From assembly GCA_018136815.1 (NCBI GenBank), contig CM030938.1:2648215-2712214 (forward strand): a DNA stretch of 64,000 nt. Reading direction: 5' to 3'. Within the stretch, counting starts at the first letter, position 1; each line of letters starts with the position of its first letter. The stretch comes from Isochrysis galbana. Lineage: Eukaryota; Haptophyta; Isochrysidales; Isochrysidaceae. This document shows, in pieces, positions 8,716-17,700 of this stretch. The position numbers and the translations under genes were made by a program. A model generated the notes under the pieces. It had not been told where the DNA came from. It worked only from the letters and a program-made list of their open reading frames with translations, and did no database searches.

Positions 8716-9882
8716 TCAGTAGTTGGTCTTGGACAGGGGTCCACTAATCCACCCACGATTGGCATCAAGTCCGCGCGTGCGCAAGAACTCCGGATCATCT
8801 TGCAGGGAGACCGGGTCTGCCCCGGGGGATTGCTCTTCACCTTTGCGGGAGTGCAGTGCTCCTGTGGCCCCAGTGCAGCCGCCAAGGCCATCTGAAAGGG
8901 GACGGCTTGCGCAGAAGGGTGGCGCCTGTCCGGAAGCAACAGCTTCTTCGAGCATGGCAGCATATTCGGATGACTGTGCTGCACGGCGTGCCTCGAGCTG
9001 ATCGACCATTTCGCCGCCTGACGTGAGAGCCAAGTTGAGCATGGGCCCTGGCGCACCAATAGGGTCCGTGAGGGACAAGAGAAACCTGTGGGACAGAGCG
9101 GAAATCGTGCTTTTGTTGTCAACATTTTGACCAACAATTCTGCAAATGGCAAGTGTGCATGTGCAGACGAGGTGGGATTGCGACATCAATATGCTCAGGC
9201 TGAATGCGCACCATCCAATTTGCAGAAGAAACACAAAGGCAATGGCCACGTCCTTAAACGTGATGGTATTCGACCCAGAAGGCAGCAAGCTACTCTTGCC
9301 CTGCTCCGCTGTGTCGTGGAGCCCGAGAGCCCTCCTCACGTTCTCAAGTTGATCTTCAGATTGCGGACTGCCTGTTGATAGAGCACTTTCGGCTGCTGCG
9401 GCCGACTCCTTTTGCGCCTGTAATGTCGGATCATAAGGAGCCAGCAAGCGGCGCGACTGCTCGGCGGTTGGGTCCGGTATCCTCAGCAGAGCCCCGGGAA
9501 GGCGGAAGACCTGTCGAGCTCGATCATACGACGCAGCAGCCTCCAGTGCTGCCGCTGCCGAGGCGCGCACGTCGTCTGCGGTGGCGGTGCCAGCGAGAAG
9601 CGCGCCCTGGCTCAGCCGGAGCGCCTCGATCGCATCGTCGCGCGTCGCGCGTGCGTCCTCCGCCGAGCGGATGCGTAGTTGGAGCGCGATGAATCCGCAG
9701 AGCACAAAGACCGAGCCGAAAGAGGCACCAGCGTCAACCTGGAAGCCGAGATCTAGGCACGGGGTGGCTGTACGGTATGGGACGGTGAGCTCGGCACGAA
9801 TTGGCGCTGCGATCCCTCCCAGCCGCGGCGGGACCAGCAGAGCCGCGCTGAGCAGGGGGATCGAGGCCGCCGCCGCCATCAT
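8716..9882 (-). CDS. Hypothetical two-helix membrane protein
   Basis: The protein of 388 residues starts at the ATG at 9882 (MMAAAASIPLLSAALL). A hydrophobic N-terminus is followed by one likely membrane helix, FGSVFVLCGFIALQL (around residue 55), then an alanine-rich helical segment (EDARATRDDAIEALRLSQ to RARQVFRLPG). A second hydrophobic helix, VAIAFVFLLQIGWCAFSLSIL, lies near residue 225, and a soluble tail contains SGGEMVDQLEARRAAQSSEYA. I do not recognise the family; an organelle membrane protein is plausible. The stretch after the second helix contains a strong 3' splice-like site (CTCTGTCCCACAG then GTTTC, near 9084), so a short intron could lie within the open frame and remove part of the CTCTLAICRIVGQ segment. 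Confidence 0.65.
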   Translation of the reverse strand: MMAAAASIPLLSAALLVPPRLGGIAAPIRAELTVPYRTATPCLDLGFQVDAGASFGSVFVLCGFIALQLRIRSAEDARATRDDAIEALRLSQGALLAGTATADDVRASAAAALEAAASYDRARQVFRLPGALLRIPDPTAEQSRRLLAPYDPTLQAQKESAAAAESALSTGSPQSEDQLENVRRALGLHDTAEQGKSSLLPSGSNTITFKDVAIAFVFLLQIGWCAFSLSILMSQSHLVCTCTLAICRIVGQNVDNKSTISALSHRFLLSLTDPIGAPGPMLNLALTSGGEMVDQLEARRAAQSSEYAAMLEEAVASGQAPPFCASRPLSDGLGGCTGATGALHSRKGEEQSPGADPVSLQDDPEFLRTRGLDANRGWISGPLSKTNY

Positions 9883-9934
9883 CTCCGCGCCCCTTTCGGC
9901 CGACGAGAGACCCACACAGGAAAACCGTCAGAGC

Positions 9935-10385
9935 TTTATTGTTGTGTTAGTATAACCTAGTGCTGAGGGACCGTATCCCTTCGACCTTCGACGGCAACGG
10001 AGCCCCTACCCCTCCCCCGCGATGGGGGTGTGCGCGGTTGGCGCATGGCTCGTCCGGTGTATGTGGCTAGGAATGCTGGCTAACAAGATGTCCTATGACG
10101 CTATAAGTTCTAACGTGATACCCCCGCCGAGAGGTCACCGCTCACCGCTCCATGACCATGACACAAGCTACAAGCTCACGCGTCGAGCGTCGACGCTCAA
10201 GGGTGCAACACAACAACATAATATCGAATGGACTTGACAAATTCGATGAAAACTTTCCCACCGAATTTTGTGGCTGCCGAGTGCGCCACGCGCTCCCACA
10301 GCTGGTGGGACCTGGACAATATGGCCAGTCTACAGTCTACAGTCTACACAAATTCAAATTCTTCGGTGATGGCCAAAAAAAAATT
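9935..10385 (+). repeat. Dispersed repeat, inverse copy at 53440-53945
   Basis: The region from TGTTGTGTTAGTATAACC through TGCTGAGGGACCGTA, the CCCCGCGATGGGGG block, GTCGACGCTCAAGGGTGCAA and AATTTTGTGGCTGCC matches the reverse complement of 53440-53945 with small indels. It also contains the CCCCCGCCGAGAGG motif found just inside the copia LTR at 19319, so it may be a leader fragment of a related LTR element. There is no coding capacity. Confidence 0.65.
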
Positions 10386-10730
10386 CTTGAAGATGCCTAC
10401 TACTGTTGCTTCCCATTACCCTTTCCGCAGTGTTCCCCAACGACAACGCCCTTGCCTCTCCCTCACTTCCCTTTCCGCTCCCCCCCTCGTTCCTTTTTGT
10501 TCGGTTTCGGGGGTCGACCCATGTGCCATGTGCACTACCTTGGGTCTGAGACTGAGAGGCTGCAACCTCAAATTTGGTTGTTTTTTTAGCAACTACCCCC
10601 ATCTGGGAGGTATAAGTTCTACTACTTGCGGCTGACGAAACTCCAGGGACGCCCTAGTCGTCCTTCAAGCCTTCTCCACCACCACCCTCCCCTTCCTCCT
10701 CCTCCTCCAACAGCGACCTCACTCCTCACC
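10386..10730. other. Intergenic region, no gene seen
   Basis: This is mainly pyrimidine-rich sequence with two microsatellite-like CCTCCTCC runs (10676-10710). No supported feature. Confidence 0.4.
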
Positions 10731-10886
10731 ATGGGCCAGTACTTTGTCTTCCTCGCCAAGCGACTCGGTACTCGGTCACCGCACCTACGAGGAGATCCGG
10801 AGCCCAGCCCTCAAGTTCTGCGAACATATGGAGGAGGGCATGAGCGGTGCCATCCTGGCGATGCTGCTCGTCACCGCCTCCGGTAT
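10731..10886 (+). pseudogene. Exon-like fragment with a 7-bp tandem duplication
   Basis: An ATG at 10733 opens MGQYFVFLAKRLG. Directly afterwards the 7-mer ACTCGGT is present twice in tandem (about 10764-10777), which shifts the frame. The coding-like sequence then continues in another frame (TYEEIRSPALKFCEHMEEG, AILAMLLVTAS) and ends at a good splice-donor sequence, CCG then GTATGTATGG, near 10886. It looks like a damaged first exon. The protein family is not recognised and no downstream exon was found. Confidence 0.35.
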
Positions 10887-11424
10887 GTATGGGCCGTGGA
10901 TGTGTGTCAGAGCAAGGCTTATCTCACTCTTGGAGATTGCCTGCGAGGGCGCGCCGGCAGCTAGCGCGGAACGCGGTTCTTGTGGGGAGCCCATGGAGCT
11001 TTCCTCGGGGGTGACTACGGGCATGGTGATCGACGCACGACGCACGACGCACGCACGGAGCACGGAGGGCGCGGAAGTGTGGAAGGAGGCTTGTGGGAGG
11101 TGGTGGCAGGCGACTGGGGGTGGCTCAGGCGCGTGCTTGACTTGTATTGACTCGTTGACTCGGGGTATAGACTCGGGAACTCGGGGGGACTCGCTTGGGA
11201 ACACGGTGGGACTCGACGAAGTTGCTACAAAACCACTCACGAAAAACCCAAAACCCAAAGTCCTTGGGCTCAGAAGGCTAACGTAAACACTCCGGAATCA
11301 TACGATAAACAAACCCTCCCCGTGCGGCGAAGGCTGAGGTCGCGATCGCTCGTCATGCGCGAAGAAATACGGAAAGAGAGCGCAAAACTACGCAAACGAA
11401 GGGTTCGAACTATCGTTAAAGTGA

Positions 11425-11601
11425 AACTCGTCCGCTCCCGACCACCCCGACAATTGGCGATATGGGACAGGCGATGGCGCCCATTCGCCGTACTACTGCC
11501 AGCCGTTCATCCGCTTCCTTTGCGAGGGCGAGCCGGAGATCCCCGACGCCCACCGCGCCTACCTTCGTCGTCTCGTCGTCCTCGGCCGCAACCGCCGTTA
11601 G
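11425..11601 (+). pseudogene. Coding-like fragment of unknown family
   Basis: Between an in-frame TGA (11422-11424) and a TAG (11599-11601) a 58-residue open frame has protein-like composition, including WRYGTGDGAHSPYYCQPF and EIPDAHRAYLRRLVVLGRN. There is no start codon and no recognised domain. It lies just ahead of the gypsy ORF and may be an exon remnant or part of the element's leader. Confidence 0.25.
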
Positions 11602-11784
11602 GGAATAGGCGAGGCCGCCGCCATATGCTTCGTTGACTTCTCAATCCCTCGGCGGCCTGGACCGCCACCCCTTTCGCTTCTCGATACTTCTGTCACTCCC
11701 GTTCGCGTTTCATTTCGTACCTCTAACGTTTCGCCTCTCCGATCTACGAGCTCGCCGTCCCTCGGACGGCTGAGCAAAGCCTTC

Positions 11785-14700
11785 TTGTTGTCGTTCCAAC
11801 CTGGGGATACTACCCTAGGTTGCGATCCCGTCGTTCCCGAAGTTCGCGTTTTCGTTTCAGTCGTTCAATCGATCCGGAGTCACCCTCATCTGCTCATATG
11901 TGGTGGGGACGACTCGACTCCGGGAGTCCCGTTCTCTCTCGCCGTTCGTTCGCTACCTCCTTCGTCGCTCTCGTCGTTCTCGAATCATTCGTTCAATGCT
12001 CTCGATTTCGAGCGCTCAACGCTAATTCTTGCCTTGAGCTCCGTCGCTGCCGATCCGTCTGCTGTCGCCAGTCAAATCCTGGATGGACTGGCCAATTCGT
12101 TCCCTCGAGACTCGCCTTTAAGCTGCCTTGGCCGTGCTAGCGAGGTTAGCCCCTCCGGATGGACGGTGGCCTACACCCTCGCTGTTCGCCGTTGGCTCGC
12201 GCCGCCTACGATGGTTGCACCAACCCGATTGGGTTGGCGACCGCTACCGACTAGCTTGTTTGATGAATCTTCCTTAGCTGACGAAGGGGTGTTCGCCAAC
12301 ATACCCTCCGTCGTGCAACGCGCATTCCGCCGATTGTTCCGTTCTCGACCCGCTCTATTCTCGTCCGACTCTCTTCCGGCCGTCGTGTCCCGTTCTTTTC
12401 AGATGGTTCGCACCTTGGCCGCCGCGTCTCCGTCCATTCCGGTCACTCGCAGTCCCGTTTCCGTTTCCGCTGTCGTTCCGCTTTGTCAGCTTTCAGTGTG
12501 CCTGACTTTGGTTCCGGCCGCTGAAGATTTGCTCATACATCTCGCGCGCACTCGCCCTTCCTTGAAGGAGGGCGAGACCCTCTCGTACGTTATCGATCTC
12601 GCTTTCCAACGCGCCGCCGCTCACGGTGCCGCGCACGTAATGCCGAAAGATATTGCCGAGGCGGCGCAGCTTGTTCTGCGCCCTAGCCGATCGCCTGAGT
12701 CTCCAGCTCAGGTGCTACCTATCCACTTCGACGAAATTTGTGTCACACTCAGAGACGTAAGGCGTGACGTCGAGGCCGTGCAGACCGACGGCATCTCGCC
12801 TCCTCGCGTCTTGATTATCGGCGAGACGAGTGGAGTAGTCTCGTCCATGTTTTTGCTTGCTGGCGCTGATGTGGCGACGTGCGATTTGTTTCCGTCCGAC
12901 GTCGACTACGTTCCGCACTTCGAAGGGGACGCGGATCTCGTCCAAGACCTCGGATGGGACTTGATTATCGCGCACCCGCCGTGTACCTATCTCTCGAACG
13001 CTGGCTTAAGGTGGATCCACTCCAACCCGCAGCGCATGTCCGATACGATCTCCGCCGCAAAACAATTCCGCCGTCGCCTGAACGCCAGGGCTCCGTTTCT
13101 AGCGGTGGAGAACCCGAAAATGCACCACTACGCTAAGTCTCTACTCGGGGGTCTCGAAGCTACGCAATATGTCCATCCATGGCAACATGGAACGGGGCAC
13201 ACTAAGGCTACGGGACTCTACCTTTCGCCCAACCTTCCTCCGCTCATGCCGACTTGCATTGTTCCTGGTCGCCAGCACGCAATGGCAAACCTTCCCATGT
13301 CCCCTCATCGCGGCTCGATGCGCAGCCGCACCTACGTGGGCATCGCCGGTGCGATGGCGATGCAATGGATGCCCGTCATTCTGGACTATTGCCGCCGTAC
13401 TCCTTCTCGTCCGGCCACGTCCGCCGCCTCTCTCCTATCTCAAGCGCGTGACCTACAATCAAGCCAGTTGGCGGCTCAGGCTGGTTCCAGTTCCAGTTCC
13501 GAGCCTTCGAATGTTTCGAGCGTCGCCGCGATTGATATGGGGTGGCGGCCGTGGCTAGGGTCGCCCCGCTCGTCGTTGTTACCCGTCCGTCCCGCTCGGA
13601 TGATTCGCAAGGTCCGCAACCGCTGGCGTGTATGGACGGCGGTGCGCGGGGCGCAAGGCTCGATATCGTATACCTGGCTGCCGTTGTCTCCGTCGCTGGC
13701 GTCGGCTCTCGACGCAGAAGTTCGCCTTCACTCGTCTGCGGTGGAGGAGGAGCCGTTGCCGATCCTTGCTCCCTCTCCCTCTCCCTCGTCCTTATTGCCG
13801 TTCGTTCCGATGCCTCCTCTCTTGGAGACGTGTGCCTCCGTTTCCTTTCCGGACACGTTCACGCCAAAGGGCTGGCATGCTGCCTTGCGTCTTACCTGGT
13901 CGGACCAGGAACGCCTCGCTCTTCTCCCTACGCCGCCATGTCGCCTAGGCTTGGGTGCCCTGCCGGACTTGCACCCACCGCTGCCTCCGCTCGATCGCCC
14001 TGCTCGCCGCTCCGTTGCTGACGTCATTGCCGACCATAGGCAGCGGCACGCCGCCTTCGTTCCCTCGGGTTTCACACCTGCTCTCAACCAGCCTGCTGTC
14101 GTCGCTTCTTTGACCAGGGAGGTACCGGCGAGGCTTGTCTCCGACACGCCGCCAAGCCTATACCCCCGCCACTGCCTGTACGTTCGCGATCTCATCGTTT
14201 GCCGTCACTCCGCCACGGGCCCTACTCGTTATATCGTCGATTCCGCCCTCGCCGTCAACAAGACTCTAGCCGACACGGGAGCCGGTCCCTCGGTTGTAAC
14301 CACCGAGCTGTTGGCCACACTGCCCCGCGACGCTTGCGTCTTAGTCGAACATGCTTCGGACCGACCTGCCGTTGTCGGACCGGATGGTAACCCCCTCCGT
14401 ATCCGCGGCTACGCCACGTTGGTCTTCTCTCTCTCCGGTGTCGAATTCCGACACCGTTTCCTCGTCGTCGAAGGCGCACCTATGCTTCTCCTGGGAAACG
14501 ATTTCCTGGAAGCATACGCCGCCTGTATCGAACTGTCGCCGGATGCTGGGTGTGATAGCCGCTTGACCCTTATGGTCAACAATCGTCGCGTTCCGTCCCT
14601 CGCCTCCACTCGCCCTCGTCTCTCCTCTGCACCGCTTGTCGCCGTGATCTCCGCCGACTCGCCACGGGCAGAGGAGTCGTCGCTCGTTCCTATCTCGGAC

Positions 14701-17700
14701 AACGTTTCATCCCGCCAGGCTCACGGCGAGTCGCCGCCGGCAATGTCGACTTCGGTTCCATTGCCCCCTCTCGATCCCGAGCTTGAGCCGCCCCCTCGTC
14801 TCGACTTCACTCGCAGTCCACCTTCGTCTCCTAACCGTTCGTCTGCCGCCGTCGAAATTGAGCCACTCTTCGCCGACGTCTCTACGTCGGCCGTTGCGTC
14901 GAAAGAGTTCGCTCTGTACACCAGGCAGCCTATCACTATCCCCTCGCGATCGAGGGGTACGTTCTCCGTTCGCCTGCCGCTGGAGATCATCGAAAACTAC
15001 CCCGACTCCGCCATCCTCGTCGACCGTCTACCACCCCGTGACGGCCTCGATTCTCCTCCAATGGTCGCCACTAGCGTCGAAACCCCAACTCCGGAGGGGG
15101 AGGTGCTGATCACGGTCTGGAACCTGGCACCACGTCCTGTAACCCTTCCTGCGTACTCGCCGGTGGCGTCAGCCTACATCGAGTACAAGTTGCACGAGGC
15201 TCGGCCGACGGTCGCCGGCGATAGGGACGACCCCGAGTCCTCGCTCACTGAGGCACAGCGCGCGCTCCTCGACGCTATCACCATCGATCCCGACAAGCAA
15301 TTGTCGCCGTCCCAGAGGCAGCGCGTACGCTGCCTGCTGGCACGGCATATCGACGCGTTCGCTCTCGACCCGAAGAACCCTCGGCACACGCACGTCATGG
15401 AGGTCGAGCTGCCTCTCCTCCCCGGTGCTACAGCCCACCGGCACGCTCCGTCCAAGATGGGCGACGAGGGCCGTGCCATCGTCGACAAGCACGTCGCCGA
15501 GATGGAGGCGGCAGGCATCATTCGTAAGTCCAATTCGCCATGGGCTTCGCGGGTCGTCCTCGTCGGCAAGAGGGACGGATCCGTTCGCTTCTGTGTCGAT
15601 TATCGCGACACGAACTCGAAGCTTCGTATCTCGGATAGTCCTCTCCCGCTCACCGTCGAAGCTATCGATCGTCTATCTCGGGGCCAAGGCTCTCGAGATT
15701 CTTTGTTTCTCTGCCTGCTCGATCTCGCCTCCGGCTTCTGGTGTCTGCCTATCAAGGAGGAGGACAAACCCATCACGGCGTTCTGCACCCATCGCCAGAA
15801 GTACGAGTTCAACTACCTCCCGTTCGGCGTCCAATCCGGCCCTTCCTACATGTGTCGTCTCATGGATGCGGTGCTCCAGGGCCTCGCGTGGGAGATTTGC
15901 ATGCCGTACCTGGACGACATCGGAATTTGGTCGACAGGCACAGGCAGCACGCTTGAGGAACGCATCGACACCTCCTTCGAGCAAATGCTTCACCGTCTCG
16001 ATCTCGTTCTCGAGCGTCTCCGATGGGCTGGTCTCTCATGCAAGGCCTCCAAGTGCATCTTGTTCGCTATCAAGGGCGAATACCTCGGGCACGTCGTGTC
16101 TCGTCGTGGTCTCGAGATGGACCCCAAGAAAGTCGAGGCGGTACGCTCGATCGATCCGCGTCACATCGATTCGCTCGAAAAGGTTCGCTCGTTTCTCGGC
16201 CTTTGTTCGTACTACCGTCGGTTCATCAAGGGCTTCGCGCACGTCGCGGCCCCTCTCACCGACCTTACTCGTACGGGCGTCGACGTGGCTACCGTCTCTC
16301 AGTCGCCTGAGTGCCAGACAGCGATCCGTCGCCTCATCGATCTCATCACGTCTGCTCCAGTGTTGGCTGCGCCTCGTCACGACAAGGAGTTCATCGTCAA
16401 AACGGACGCGGCCAGTACCCTGGGTATCGGCGGAATCCTGTCGCAGGTTGACGACCACGGACACGAGCATGTCGTTGCGTATTACGGTCGCCGCCTCACC
16501 GCCGCGGAGCGTCATTGGACCACCACCGAGGTGGAGCTTCTTGCTGCCTTGGAAAGCATTCGCACTTGGCGACCGTACCTTTGGGGCCGGCACTTCCGCC
16601 TCGTCATCGATCACCAAGCTCTCCGTTGGTTGCACACCATGAAGGACACCGTCCAGGGTGGGCCGGCGTCGCGTCTGATGCGCTGGGCGCTCAAGTTGTC
16701 CGAGTATCGCTTCACCGTCGAGCACAAGCCGGGCGCTAATCACAAAGACGCGGATGGCGTGTCACGCTTGGTGGCTGCAGACGATGGGACGTCGGAGACG
16801 TCCGCTCCTAAGCAGGGGGGTGGGCAGCTGCTAGCCGCCGTCGTCCCTAACTCTCGCTCCACCACGGCATCGAATAATCAGTCGCCAGCCGTCGCCGCCT
16901 CTCGTTCTCGTACCACCACGGCATCCAGTCTGCAAGCTGACGAACGATCGTCCAGGATGTCCTCTACGACCAGGGATTCTATCAACCTCTCCTACCTCGA
17001 CGTCGGTACACCTAACGCCGAGGCGCTCAAAGAGGCACAGGCCGAGGACCCCAACTGCCACGACCTCATCCGCTTTCTCTCTTCCGCTCCTCATAACCCC
17101 GACCTCGACCATCGTCGCTTGCGTTGGCTTAGTCGCGAATCTTCTCGATGCCTGTTGCGATCTGGACTACTCTACCGACGAGTGCCGGCGAGAGACGGCG
17201 AGAAGCTCTGCCTCTACGTGCCGAAGACGATGCGCCGCGCCTACCTCGAAGCCTTTCACGACCACCTGTGCCACCTCGGCGACAACCGAATGGCGCGCCT
17301 TCTACGAGACCGATATTTTTGGCCTGGCATGAACGCAGACGTCTCTGAGCACGTTCGCCAATGCCACGAGTGCACTTTAGCTAAGCCACCCTTCCGCCAC
17401 CTCGCAGACCCCAAGGGACCGCAGGTCGGCGCCTATCCGTTCGACATCGTCTTCTGCGACGTCGTCTCGATGGCTCCTACGCACGACTTCATCAAGGGCT
17501 CTCGAGGCTTCGACAAGCTCCTCGTTTTCGTGGACTCGCTCACTCGTTGGATCGAGGCGGCCCCTCACAACGGCGACCCCTCGAGTGCCGACGCTCTTCA
17601 CGCCTTCATGTCGTACGTCGTTTCTCGGCACGGAGTACCAAGGCAACTCCGCTCGGACTCCGGCAGCAACCTTGCTAGTCAACTTACCTCGATCATCCTC

